42,822 bases of DNA from an uncultured Oscillospiraceae bacterium (GTDB lineage Bacteria > Bacillota > Clostridia > Oscillospirales > Ruminococcaceae), in the NCBI GenBank assembly GCA_949285935.1, contig CASEAH010000103.1:1-42822 (forward strand). The letters are read 5' to 3'. The notes below the pieces were generated by a model that saw nothing but the letters and a program-made list of their open reading frames with translations, ran no database searches and was not told the DNA's origin. The position numbers and the translations under genes are program-made. Below are positions 15,366 through 24,022 of the stretch, one piece after another (the first letter of the stretch is position 1; every line of letters starts with the position of its first letter).

Positions 15366-15983
15366 ATGCCTACCAATCAGAAAACCACCAGAATGGTGCA
15401 GATCGCGCTTCTGGCAGGCGTGGAAATTCTTCTGGCCTTTACGCCACTGGGCTACATCCCGGTGGGTCCGGTGCGTGCCACCACCGTACATATTCCTGTG
15501 ATTCTGGGAGGGATCCTGCTGGGGCCTGCGGCCGGAGGCATTCTGGGGGGCGTTTTCGGCCTCACCAGTATTCTTATCAATACTCTTACCCCAACGGTGA
15601 CTTCCTTCGTCTTTACGCCCTTCTATTCCCTGGGAAATACCCATGGCAATCTGTGGAGCCTGTGCATCGCCATGATTCCCCGGATCCTCATCGGCGTGGT
15701 GGCCGGCTGGGTCTTCCGTCTGCTGATGCGGCTACAAAAAAACGGGAGCCTGGCTGCTGCCGTGGCCGGTTTCCTGGGCTCCATGACCAACACGATCCTG
15801 GTGATGGGCGGGATTTATTTGTTTTTCGGTCCCGCATATGCAGAAGCCCGTGGCATTGCTTATTCCACCCTTATAGGGGTTATCGGAGGGGTCATCAGCT
15901 TCAACGGGGTGATTGAAGCTGCCGCAGCCACGGCAATTTCTATTCCCCTGGCTGCCGTCCTGCGAAAGATTGTCCGTCGTTAA
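15366..15983 (+). CDS. ECF transporter substrate-binding S component, 205 aa
   Basis: A hydrophobic protein with about six membrane spans and the ECF S-component pattern (PF12822 type): TPLGYIPVGPVRATTVHIPVILGGILLGPAAGG near the N-terminus and a stretch of small residues in later helices. S components capture a vitamin or precursor and dock on the shared EcfA/A'/T module, whose genes are not in this window. The closest subgroup I recognise is the pantothenate-type, but the ligand is uncertain. ATG 15366 has GGGAGG 7 bases upstream; an earlier in-frame ATG at 15327 lacks a site. Confidence 0.85.
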   Translation: MPTNQKTTRMVQIALLAGVEILLAFTPLGYIPVGPVRATTVHIPVILGGILLGPAAGGILGGVFGLTSILINTLTPTVTSFVFTPFYSLGNTHGNLWSLCIAMIPRILIGVVAGWVFRLLMRLQKNGSLAAAVAGFLGSMTNTILVMGGIYLFFGPAYAEARGIAYSTLIGVIGGVISFNGVIEAAAATAISIPLAAVLRKIVRR

Positions 15984-16135
15984 AGCGCATTTACGCTTTA
16001 AAGTGTGTTTGGAATTATTTGCCTTTGTTCATACTTTATTAACATATTTTTCGTTGTTTAGCATAAATTTTTTTCAATTATTTTATATATTAGGCCAATT
16101 CTTGTTCCAAATTGGGCCATTTAACCACAGTTTGC

Positions 16136-16164
16136 TTGAAAATTATGTCCGAATTATGTATACT
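16136..16164 (+). promoter_or_regulatory. Promoter of the NhaC-type antiporter gene
   Basis: TTGAAA (16136-16141) and TATACT (16159-16164) with a 17-base spacer; start near 16171. Confidence 0.75.
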
Positions 16165-16176
16165 GAGATTGTTTGA

Positions 16177-16200
16177 TTTCAGACATTCTTATGTCTGAAA
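16177..16200 (+). promoter_or_regulatory. Perfect 10-bp palindrome in the 5' leader (operator or RNA hairpin)
   Basis: TTTCAGACAT at 16177-16186 and its exact inverse ATGTCTGAAA at 16191-16200 flank a 4-base TCTT. It begins about 6 bases after the predicted transcription start and ends 5 bases before the ATG at 16205. A dimeric repressor site or a hairpin that hides the AAAGG ribosome site are both possible. Confidence 0.65.
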
Positions 16201-16204
16201 GGCA

Positions 16205-17776
16205 ATGATCCAAGAAAGCGAGATGCACACTATGGAGTACGGATTTCTTTCCCTGCTTCCGCCGCTGATCGCCATTGCCCTGGCCCTGATCACCAAACAG
16301 ACGGTGTTCTCCCTGATCATGGGTCTCTGGGTAGGCGTCACCATCACCAACGGCTGGAACCCTATTATCGCACTTCCGAAAATGATTTCGGACTACTTTA
16401 TTCCCAATATCGGCAACGAGTGGAACGCCGGTATGATCATGCTGACCGTGGCTTGCGGCGGCTTTGTATACGTCTTTAAGATCTCCGGTGCGGCCAAGGC
16501 CTTTGGTACTGCCGTTTCCCGCCGGGTCAAGACCAAGAAGCAGGCCCAGTTGGTGACCTACTTCAGCGCCTTTGCCTTCATCTTCACCGAGCCTACCCTG
16601 ACCCTGGGCTCCATCATGCGGACCGTCTCCGAGAAGCTGAAGGTCTCCCGTGTAAAGCTGGCTTACATCTGCGACGTTATGGGCTGCCCCTTTGCAACCC
16701 TGTCCCCCATCACCAGCTACAGCACCTACGCCACCAGCCTGATTGCCGCTCAGTTCGGCATCCTGGCCATCACTGACAACCCCTGGGTTACTTTTGTTCG
16801 CTCCATTCCCTTCAACTTCTATGCTATCTTCGGCATGCTGGCCCTGCTCTTTGTCATTATTGCCAAGCTGGACATCGGCCCCATGTATGAGGCTGAGAAG
16901 CGGGCCGACGAAACCGGCATGCTCATTGGACCCAACGACAACCCCATGTCCAAGTATGACATTGATGAGGACGCCCTCTTTGCCGGCAAGCCCCTCACCA
17001 TGGCCAACTTCCTGATCCCCATGGTCGTCCTGTTCGCCACCCTGCTGACCATGATCATGTGGACCGGCGATGCCGGCACCAACGGTGTGGGCGGCGCCTT
17101 CATGAACTGCAACATTTCCCTGTCCATTACCCTCAGCTTCTTCACCGCTGCTACTACTTCCGGCCTGATGGGCGTTCGCTCCGGCGTTATGAAGCTGGCG
17201 GATATCGTTCCTGAGTTCTGCAAAGGTATCTCCCTGAACTCCGATATCCCTGTTATCCTGGTTCTGGCCTGGTCTGTGGGCGGCGTTACCAACGCTATGG
17301 ACCTGAAGGGCTACCTGATCCACCTGGTTGAATCCTACGATATTGCCCCCGGTATCCTGCCTATGGTTATCTTCATTGTGGGTGCTTTCGTTGGTTTCTC
17401 CACCGGCAGCTCCTGGGGCGTTTGGGCCATCACCATGCCCATCTGCCTGCCTATCGCCCATCAGTTTGGCGTTTCCATGGAACTGATGATCGGCGCTTGC
17501 CTGAGCGGCGGCGTATTCGGCGATCACTGCTCCCCCATTTCCGATACCACCATCCTGGCTTCCACCGCTGCCGGCGCCGACCACATTCAGCATGTTCGGA
17601 CTCAGCTTCCTTACAGCCTGACTGTCGGTATCTGCTCTGCGTTGGGCTTCCTGGTGGGCGGCCTGGTTTCCCCTGTGCTGGGCCTGGTCGCTACCGCTGT
17701 TCTCACAGTTGTTGCTTTCTTCGGCCTGCACAAGTATGCTACCAAGAAGTACGGTGCTATTGCTGTCAAGGCTTGA
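16205..17776 (+). CDS. NhaC-family Na+/H+ antiporter-type transporter, 523 aa
   Basis: About 11-12 membrane spans with family landmarks: SLLPPLIAIALALITKQ at the N-terminus, FTEPTLTLGSIMR, and the conserved C-terminal block GFSTGSSWGVWAITMPI...GGVFGDHCSPISDTTILAS. NhaC-family proteins exchange Na+ for H+, and some exchange organic acids or amino acids, so the substrate is open. Codon choice differs from neighbours (many GCT, GTT, GGT and few rare codons), as in highly expressed genes. ATG 16205 is only 2 bases from AAAGG; ATG 16223 or 16232 are alternatives, the last fitting the family start best. A strong terminator follows. Confidence 0.88.
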   Translation: MIQESEMHTMEYGFLSLLPPLIAIALALITKQTVFSLIMGLWVGVTITNGWNPIIALPKMISDYFIPNIGNEWNAGMIMLTVACGGFVYVFKISGAAKAFGTAVSRRVKTKKQAQLVTYFSAFAFIFTEPTLTLGSIMRTVSEKLKVSRVKLAYICDVMGCPFATLSPITSYSTYATSLIAAQFGILAITDNPWVTFVRSIPFNFYAIFGMLALLFVIIAKLDIGPMYEAEKRADETGMLIGPNDNPMSKYDIDEDALFAGKPLTMANFLIPMVVLFATLLTMIMWTGDAGTNGVGGAFMNCNISLSITLSFFTAATTSGLMGVRSGVMKLADIVPEFCKGISLNSDIPVILVLAWSVGGVTNAMDLKGYLIHLVESYDIAPGILPMVIFIVGAFVGFSTGSSWGVWAITMPICLPIAHQFGVSMELMIGACLSGGVFGDHCSPISDTTILASTAAGADHIQHVRTQLPYSLTVGICSALGFLVGGLVSPVLGLVATAVLTVVAFFGLHKYATKKYGAIAVKA

Positions 17777-17798
17777 GAAAATTTTTGAGGTGTTTTGC

Positions 17799-17829
17799 AA
17801 AGGCTCCCCGGATTCCGGGGAGCCTTTTT
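17799..17829 (+). terminator. Rho-independent terminator of the NhaC-type gene
   Basis: AAAGGCTCCCCGG (17799-17811), loop ATT, then CCGGGGAGCCTTTTT (17815-17829). Confidence 0.93.
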
Positions 17830-18427
17830 GTATTAGCCGCCAGGCTTCGGCCAAACAGGAAAGCTTACGCAGACTCATAAAAGGGCATCATGGTGGATTT
17901 TTTAAGAAAGACGGGAATCTTCTGTTACCTGCATCGCCTGCCCTGCGGCCCGTAAACAGGTACTTACGTACCCAAAAAACTTTTCCCATGTGGCAAATGT
18001 TTATTCTTTCCACATCACTTGCCCTACCGCCCGTAAACGGACAGCTTCTTTTTTACTGCCGGAAGCTTTCTGGTAACAGCCCGCTTTCCCCGATGCTGGA
18101 AGCCGCAGTTTTTTACGCATCACCTCCAGAATCAAAGTTTCCCGCATATAAAAAACCACCGGCAGTACCGGTGGTTTTTTATAATACAATCTTTTTGCTG
18201 CAAAAGCTACCTGCCAGCAAAAAGGTGCTGAAAGCAGCCAAAAAAATGGAGCCGGACTCTGTCCCCTTTCTTTGAGGAAAGAACATTTTATCTCTTGCTG
18301 CTTTTTGCAGACCTTGTCCTTCAAACATTGAAATATTTTTTCTAAACCCGGGCAGGCACCACACCATCATCTGCCATTGGAAGGTTCCTTTTCTTCAACT
18401 CATCCTGAGGACGGAATTTATCAGCTT
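17830..18427. other. Gene-free spacer with a decayed direct repeat
   Basis: No supported gene. An imperfect direct repeat is visible: TGCCCTGCGGCCCGTAAAC at 17939 and TGCCCTACCGCCCGTAAAC at 18020, about 81 bases apart, with related flanks. A bidirectional terminator lies at 18150-18180. Open stretches here lack ribosome sites. Confidence 0.5.
18150..18180. terminator. Bidirectional rho-independent terminator
   Basis: AAAAAACCACCGG, loop CAGTA, CCGGTGGTTTTTT. Runs of A and T at both sides let it work on either strand; on the minus strand it can end the helicase transcript. Confidence 0.85.
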
Positions 18428-19564
18428 CTACTTCAAGGTAAAGTTTCCACTGTCGTCCACCACAATGGGCCGGATGTCGTTGCGGGTATACCGAATGATA
18501 TTTTTCAGCCGTTTCTCTTCGTCGGGGCTGTAAAAAATATAGGCCACGCCCTCTTTCTGGGCCCGTCCGGTGCGGCCGATGCGATGGGTATAGGATTCGT
18601 TGTCCTGAGGAACATCAAAGTTAAAGACCGCGTCCACATCGGTAACGTCGATCCCCCGGGCCGCCACATCGGTGGCAATCAGGACCGGAAGCTGCCCAGC
18701 CTTGAACCGGGCCATCACCTGGTTGCGGGCAGACTGAAGCATATCACCGTTGATGCACTCCGCGGACACTCCACAGGCCGCCAGCTGGTCGCAAAGGCTG
18801 GTGGTGGCATACTTGGTATTGCAGAAAACCAGGACGCGCTGATACTGCTGCCCCTTGATGAGGGCCGCCAAAGTATGGATTTTTTTCCGGCCTGTAACCT
18901 GGCAGGAGTACTGGGTGATCCGGGGCCGGCTCAGCTCCACCGGCTGCACGGTGATTTCTTCCGCATCCCGCTGGTAGAGCCATCCGATATCCATAACTTC
19001 CCGGGAAATGGTAGCTGAAAACATCACCATCTGCTTCTCCTTGGGAAGCCGGTCCAGGATCTTCCGCACATCCTTGAAAAAGCCCATGTCCAGCATTTCA
19101 TCCGCTTCATCCAGCACCACGGTAGCCACGTGATCCAGCCGGATGGTACGCCGGCTCATATGGTCCAGAAGGCGGCCGGGAGTGGCCACCACCACCTGAG
19201 GGCTCCGTTTGAGCGCCGCCAGCTGTTTGCCCATAGGCTGCCCGCCATAGATGGAAACGATCTGCATTCCTTCCTTGAACTGAGCAAGCTGCCGCAGATC
19301 GTCACAAATCTGGGTACATAGTTCCCGGGTGGGGCAAAGGATCAGGGCCTGAAGATCCCGGGAGGCGGCATTGACCTTTTCCACAATGGGAATCCCGAAG
19401 GCACAGGTTTTCCCGGTGCCTGTGGGGGCCTTGGCAATGATCTCCCGCCCCTCCATCATAATGGGGATGGCTTTTTCCTGGATCTCCGTCATGGAAGTAA
19501 ATCCCATTTCCTCTATGGCCCGCAGCAGCTGGGGAGAAATCGCCAGTTCCTTAAACTCTTTCAT
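18428..19564 (-). CDS. DEAD-box ATP-dependent RNA helicase, 378 aa
   Basis: Two RecA-like domains with all helicase motifs: Q motif region (F...L...P..LLRAIEEMGF..MTEIQ), motif I APTGTGKT at 46-53, PTREL at 79-82 region, TPGRLLDH, DEAD at 152-155, SAT at 183-185, and in domain 2 DVAARGIDV and HRIGRTGR. It stops about 35 residues after HRIGRTGR, so it lacks the long basic or RNA-binding tail of CshA, DbpA or DeaD. Likely roles are RNA unwinding in ribosome assembly or RNA decay. ATG 19564 overlaps the stop of the upstream unknown gene by four bases, so the two are translated together. Confidence 0.93.
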   Translation of the reverse strand: MKEFKELAISPQLLRAIEEMGFTSMTEIQEKAIPIMMEGREIIAKAPTGTGKTCAFGIPIVEKVNAASRDLQALILCPTRELCTQICDDLRQLAQFKEGMQIVSIYGGQPMGKQLAALKRSPQVVVATPGRLLDHMSRRTIRLDHVATVVLDEADEMLDMGFFKDVRKILDRLPKEKQMVMFSATISREVMDIGWLYQRDAEEITVQPVELSRPRITQYSCQVTGRKKIHTLAALIKGQQYQRVLVFCNTKYATTSLCDQLAACGVSAECINGDMLQSARNQVMARFKAGQLPVLIATDVAARGIDVTDVDAVFNFDVPQDNESYTHRIGRTGRAQKEGVAYIFYSPDEEKRLKNIIRYTRNDIRPIVVDDSGNFTLK

Positions 19565-20133
19565 CCCCGTTCACCTTTCTTCCGTCCTGCGGCTTTGCAG
19601 TATTTTTCATAGATGCCCAGATACCGTCCGCCAAAGGAGACGGCGGTGATGTCCTGCAAGGGGACTGTGGTCTCGTCGGGATGCCAATGTCCGTCAGCAT
19701 CCACCCGGCGCATCATCAGGTAGTTCCCGTCCACCGAGGAAACCACCCCCACAAAAAACAGCATTTCGTCCGGGGCTTCGCACTCCACCGTGACCCAGCC
19801 TCCCAGGCTCTTCCGGATCCCTTCCAGAAGCTGCCGCCAGTCCTCACAGCTGCGGAACGCCGGGGCCTTGGCCTGGGCATAGACCCCTTCTCCTTCCAGT
19901 ACCCGGCGGCAGAAATCATTGTCGTCATATTGTTCTACCAGGGTGATATCCTTCTGTCGGACAGCGATCCAGCCGTCCAGGCGGAATTCCTGCTCCCGCG
20001 CCAGCACCAGCAGTTCCCGGCTCTGGAGTACCGGAATGCCGCCGTAAAAAGCGCCGTCCAGCTTGTCCCGGTACACCACCACCATGTTTTTCTGCTTCTG
20101 GGCTTTGTCCAGCAGCGCCTGATATTCCTGCAT
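19561..20133 (-). CDS. Unknown protein, two beta-rich repeats, coupled to the helicase (190 aa)
   Basis: I do not recognise a named family. After an N-terminal helix (MQEYQALLDKAQKQ) there are two similar beta-rich segments, each ending in a conserved-looking DIT.V strand: FYGGIPVLQSRELLVL...DGWIAVRQKDITLV (about residues 30-68) and FFVGVVSSVDGNYLMMRR...TVPLQDITAVSFGG (about residues 130-172). This layout resembles small beta-barrels such as Sm/LSm or SH3-like folds, which often bind RNA, and the protein is translationally coupled (ATGA) to a DEAD-box helicase. ATG 20133 has GGAGGAAGGAG upstream; the longer reading to 20232 lacks one. RNA binding is inference only. Confidence 0.75.
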   Translation of the reverse strand: MQEYQALLDKAQKQKNMVVVYRDKLDGAFYGGIPVLQSRELLVLAREQEFRLDGWIAVRQKDITLVEQYDDNDFCRRVLEGEGVYAQAKAPAFRSCEDWRQLLEGIRKSLGGWVTVECEAPDEMLFFVGVVSSVDGNYLMMRRVDADGHWHPDETTVPLQDITAVSFGGRYLGIYEKYCKAAGRKKGERG

Positions 20134-20371
20134 CGTCGTTTCTCCTTCCTCCGTCAAACACACAGCAGCCGCCACTGCGCCAGTTCCCCCCTGAGGTGGA
20201 TCCCGCAATGGATAGCCATCGGGTCGCGGCACGGGTCAAAATCATCCCAAGATATTTTAAAAGAACAGTTTGCACTTTTTATGGGTACGGCTGTATTCTC
20301 TGCCCTTTGCCCTATGCGGCAGAGGATCCGTCCATTGGCCTCTTCCCGCGTAAGTGGCTCTCATTTTTTCG

Positions 20372-21010
20372 TCAGTGGTAATACAAAATACAAATCGCCA
20401 GCCCGGCATGAACGGTGATGGACGCCCGGGGCGCGGTGATCTGATTGCTTACTCCCAGAGGAAAGCTGCAGGTGAGGGGGTGCCGCTCCAGAGGATAATA
20501 GACCCCCTCCTCCGAAACCACCGTCTGGTCTCCCAGGGCAAAAAGGGACAGATACCCCTCATGGCGGGGGAATTCCCAGCGTCCGGGGCCCAGCACCAGA
20601 ATATCATGCTCCCGGTCCAGAAGCTTTCCCCGGGCCCCTTGCTGCCACAGCCAGGCCAGGGTTTGGATATTGGCCAGGGTGTGATCCAAACGTCCGCCGG
20701 TGCCTCCCAGGATCACAAACTCCCGGCAGCCCCGGGCTATACCCTCCCGGGCCGCCAGCATACAGTCGGTATCATCCTTTTCCACCGGAAAGGTCTCCAC
20801 ATCGCTGCCCGGCGGGGGCGGGGGAGCGGAATCAAAGTCTCCCACTACCAGCTGGGGCCGCAGCCCGAACCGCTGGGCATGAAGATACCCTCCATCTGCG
20901 GCAATGAGCAGGTCTTCCTGCCTTACCGCTGCCCGTTCCATGGCTTCCGGAGAGATCTCGCCGGCACAGAGAATGACGCACCGGCGGCATGGATCGGTAT
21001 TGCTCATCAT
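20372..21010 (-). CDS. thiN: Thiamine pyrophosphokinase
   Basis: The enzyme transfers pyrophosphate from ATP to thiamine to give thiamine diphosphate. The N-terminal domain has the family blocks ILCAGE, AADGGYLHA, VVGDFDS and EKDDTDCMLA, and the C-terminal domain ends in the typical ...G.SN.......S..V..G beta-sandwich (GVSNQITAPRASITVHAG). Length 212 aa is normal. ATG 21010 overlaps the rsgA stop by four bases and has GGGAG 8 bases upstream. An rpe gene, usual between rsgA and thiN in Firmicutes, is absent here. Confidence 0.94.
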   Translation of the reverse strand: MMSNTDPCRRCVILCAGEISPEAMERAAVRQEDLLIAADGGYLHAQRFGLRPQLVVGDFDSAPPPPPGSDVETFPVEKDDTDCMLAAREGIARGCREFVILGGTGGRLDHTLANIQTLAWLWQQGARGKLLDREHDILVLGPGRWEFPRHEGYLSLFALGDQTVVSEEGVYYPLERHPLTCSFPLGVSNQITAPRASITVHAGLAICILYYH

Positions 21011-21924
21011 GGATCCAGCTCCCATTCCTTGACGTTTTTCAGCTGCTGATAAATGGCGCAGTAGCTTTGATGACGGCTGGAAACAATTTTCCCTTCCTCC
21101 ACCGCCTCCAACACGGCGCAGCCCCGCTCGGCGGTATGGCTGCACCCGGTATAACGGCATCTGCCCAGGTATGGCTCAAACTCCGGGAAGCAGTCCTCCA
21201 GCTCCCGGGCGGGCATCCGCTCAAACTGCAGGAAATCCACCGCAGAAAAGCCCGGAGTGTCGGCGATCCAGCCTCCTTCCCCGGTGGCAAACAGCTCCAC
21301 ATGCCGGGTGGTATGGCGGCCCCGGCCCAGTTTGCAGCTGATTTCTCCGGTGGCCAGTGCCAGCTGGGGAAACAGTGCGTTCAGGAGGCTGGATTTTCCC
21401 GCGCCGGAGTTGCCGCAGAAGGCGGTAACGCCCCGGGCCAAAGCCCGGCGCACCTCCTCTGTTCCCTGGCCGGTGAGGTTGTTTACTTCAAAAACCTGGA
21501 ACCCGGCGCTTCGGTAAATACCGGTGTAGGGCTCGGGATCGGCCAGGTCAGGCTTGGTAAAAATCAGCGTAACGGGGATCCGGCGGTGGGCCGCAATGGC
21601 TGTCAGCTGGTCCAGGATCAAAAGGTTGGGGGCAGGATCCCGGCAGGAGACCACCAGGGCCAGCCGGTCCAGATTGGCTACCGGCGGCCGGATCAGGCTG
21701 TTGCGCCGGGGCAGGACCTCCACCAGGGTCCCCACAGGCTTGTCTTCCTTTCCTGCGGGCTCCAGCGTCACCCGGTCCCCCACCACAGGACGGATCTCAT
21801 CCTTGCGCAGGCGGCCCCGGGCGCGGCACTCCCATACCCGGCCCTCCCGGTCCCGGATGTAGTAGAACCCACCCAACGCCTTGAGCACAAGGCCCTCTTC
21901 CCGGCGGTATGTCTGATTTTCCAT
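21007..21924 (-). CDS. rsgA: Small ribosomal subunit biogenesis GTPase RsgA
   Basis: RsgA is a circularly permuted GTPase that acts in late 30S maturation. The 305-aa protein has an N-terminal OB fold, G4 (FTKPDL, about 122-127) before G1 (GNSGAGKSS, 171-179) and G3 DTPG (222-225), and a zinc-binding tail C256, C261, H263, C269. This order is diagnostic. It lies 74 bases after prkC with a GC hairpin between them, and it is coupled to thiN. The prkC-rsgA neighbourhood is standard in Firmicutes. Confidence 0.97.
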   Translation of the reverse strand: MENQTYRREEGLVLKALGGFYYIRDREGRVWECRARGRLRKDEIRPVVGDRVTLEPAGKEDKPVGTLVEVLPRRNSLIRPPVANLDRLALVVSCRDPAPNLLILDQLTAIAAHRRIPVTLIFTKPDLADPEPYTGIYRSAGFQVFEVNNLTGQGTEEVRRALARGVTAFCGNSGAGKSSLLNALFPQLALATGEISCKLGRGRHTTRHVELFATGEGGWIADTPGFSAVDFLQFERMPARELEDCFPEFEPYLGRCRYTGCSHTAERGCAVLEAVEEGKIVSSRHQSYCAIYQQLKNVKEWELDP

Positions 21925-21940
21925 GGGCTGCGGGCCCCTC

Positions 21941-21983
21941 CTTCCGTCAAAGGGGGCGGCCGGTCGTCGGACCGGTTCGCCCC
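21941..21983 (-). promoter_or_regulatory. GC-rich hairpin between prkC and rsgA
   Basis: On the minus strand GGGGGCG...ACCGGTC pairs with GACCGG...CGCCCCC and is followed by TTTGA. The T run is short. It may attenuate transcription or set mRNA stability between the kinase and the GTPase. Confidence 0.45.
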
Positions 21984-21998
21984 CGCTTTGCTCCCTGA

Positions 21999-24005
21999 TT
22001 ACTCCTGGGTCTGGTCAAAGCTGGCGCTGTTGTCGGTGACCAGGGTTTTCTCCTCGGTGTCAAAGTTCAGTTTCCAGCTCTGGTACAGCTGCCCGTTCAT
22101 TTTCACATCCACCAGGGATTCCCCTTCTCCCTGAAGGGTGATGGACAGGGTTCGCTGGGCCGCCGGCACCAGGGTGGTGCTGTATACCTCCGCGCCGTCC
22201 ATTTCGGCGGTGACCGTTACCTGGGTGGTAATGCCGCCGGGCATAATCATCAGCAGGGTCAGATTCTTGGCTTCCAGTTCCTCATCAGACGCCACGGTGA
22301 CGTTGATTCGGGTATCCATGGGTACCCGGGCCGGGTAGTTGATGGACTGGGACAGCACCGTGCCGTAGGGCATCAGGCTCTTTTCGTAAATCACGCTGCC
22401 CAATTGCAGGCCGTTTTCCTGCAGCAGCTCCCGGGCGTATTCCACATCCTCCCCAATCAGCTGAGGCACCTGGACCATTTCCTTGCCGGTTCCGCTGCTG
22501 ACATACACCACGATCTCCGAGCCGGTGTTTACTGTTTCGTTCTTCCCCGGCTCGGTGTACACCACATAGCCCTCGGGTACCGTATCGCTGTTGATATTGC
22601 TCTGGACATATTTCAGATCCAGGTCGGTAAGCTTGGAGAACACCAGGGTGGATTCCTGATTGGAAAAATCGGGCAGGGTAATGCTCTGGGCGCCGCTGCT
22701 TATCTTCACCTTGATGGTGATGCCCTCCTTGACCCGCTTGCCGGAGGTGGGGAACTGCTCATAGATCTGCCCCTTGGGGTAGTTGGCGTTAAAGTTCTGC
22801 TCCTCCACCTCGAACTTAAAGTCCTTATAGGCCTTATCCCGGATCACCGTCTCATAATCCATGCCGATGAGGTTGGGCATATCCACCTCAGGCACCTGCT
22901 CGAAAGGATTGTTGATGATGAGCATGGCGCCTACAAAAATCGTCGTTCCCAGAACAAAGGCGCAGGTGATGCCGAAGAGGACCGCCAGGGCTGAGGTTTT
23001 CTTTCTTTTTTTCTTGCGGGGGGAAGGCTCTTCCGTGTCGGAGGCCGCCCGGCGGCCGCGTTTGCGTTCTCTGGCAGGCATATCCGTAGCGCCGTTCTCC
23101 TTGTCAATAAATTTTTGAGCCGCACTGCGCTGCTCCATGGAAAGGATCAGGTCCCCATAGCCAAAAATGATCCCGGGGTTCTGGGCGAAGCTCTGCAGGT
23201 CGGCCAGCATCTCCCCGGCGTTCTGGTACCGCAGGTCCGGGTCCTTGGCCATGGCCTTGAGCGTGATGTCCTCCAACCCCTGGGGGATCTTGTTGTTGAG
23301 CTCCCGGGGACGGATGGGCCGGTCTTCAATCTGCTTGAGGGCCACGGAAATGGGGGTATCCGCTTCAAAGGGCAGGCGTCCGGTGAGCATCTCGAACAGG
23401 ATGACCCCCACCGAGTAGATATCCGCCCGGTTGTCCACCACACCTTCTCCCCGGGCTTGTTCGGGGCTGATGTAATGAACCGACCCGATGGCCCGGTTGG
23501 TCAGGGTGCGGGACTGGCTCATGGCAAAACGGGCGATGCCAAAGTCCATCACCTTGATGGTGCCGTCGGTCAGGACCATAATATTCTGAGGCTTGACGTC
23601 CCGGTGGACGATGCCGTTGTCGTGGGCATGCTGGAGGGCCATCAGCAGCTGCATGGTCAGGGCGGTGGCGGCCCGTATCCCCACCACCTTTTTCTTTTCG
23701 ATATAGTCCTTCAGCGTGATGCCGTCCACATACTCCATGACAATCACCGGATTCTTGGTGGTAAGGATGACGTCATAGATCTTGACGATATTGGGGTGGT
23801 TCAGGGAATAAATGGCCTTGGACTCGTTACGGAAGCGGCGCAGGAAGTCCTCGTTGTCCACATATTCATCCCGGAGCATCTTGATGGCCACAGGGCGCTG
23901 CTCGGCGGTGTCAAAGGCTTTATAGACATTGGCCATGCCACCTACCCCGATCAGTTCCTCGATCAGGTACCGGCCCTCCAGGCGTTTTCCTAACAGATTA
24001 TCCAT
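21999..24005 (-). CDS. prkC: PASTA-domain Ser/Thr protein kinase (PrkC/PknB type)
   Basis: A one-pass membrane kinase that senses peptidoglycan fragments. The 668-aa chain has a kinase domain at 12-272 with GVGGMANVYKA glycine loop, K42 in VAIK, catalytic HRDVKPQN (134-141), DFG 154-156 and SPE 180-182. A basic linker (about 305-337) leads to a membrane span at 338-364. Three extracellular PASTA repeats follow (about 371-437, 440-505, 509-572), then a 95-residue beta-rich tail unlike PASTA. GGAGG lies 8 bases before ATG 24005. It follows stp by 17 bases, the usual kinase-phosphatase pair. Confidence 0.97.
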   Translation of the reverse strand: MDNLLGKRLEGRYLIEELIGVGGMANVYKAFDTAEQRPVAIKMLRDEYVDNEDFLRRFRNESKAIYSLNHPNIVKIYDVILTTKNPVIVMEYVDGITLKDYIEKKKVVGIRAATALTMQLLMALQHAHDNGIVHRDVKPQNIMVLTDGTIKVMDFGIARFAMSQSRTLTNRAIGSVHYISPEQARGEGVVDNRADIYSVGVILFEMLTGRLPFEADTPISVALKQIEDRPIRPRELNNKIPQGLEDITLKAMAKDPDLRYQNAGEMLADLQSFAQNPGIIFGYGDLILSMEQRSAAQKFIDKENGATDMPARERKRGRRAASDTEEPSPRKKKRKKTSALAVLFGITCAFVLGTTIFVGAMLIINNPFEQVPEVDMPNLIGMDYETVIRDKAYKDFKFEVEEQNFNANYPKGQIYEQFPTSGKRVKEGITIKVKISSGAQSITLPDFSNQESTLVFSKLTDLDLKYVQSNINSDTVPEGYVVYTEPGKNETVNTGSEIVVYVSSGTGKEMVQVPQLIGEDVEYARELLQENGLQLGSVIYEKSLMPYGTVLSQSINYPARVPMDTRINVTVASDEELEAKNLTLLMIMPGGITTQVTVTAEMDGAEVYSTTLVPAAQRTLSITLQGEGESLVDVKMNGQLYQSWKLNFDTEEKTLVTDNSASFDQTQE

Positions 24006-24022
24006 TCACGGTTCCTCCGTCG

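Noticed and set aside
16154-17878. 574-codon minus-strand reading opposite the NhaC-type gene
   Set aside because: A shadow of a codon-biased membrane gene; the Gly/Asn/His-rich translation has no domain.
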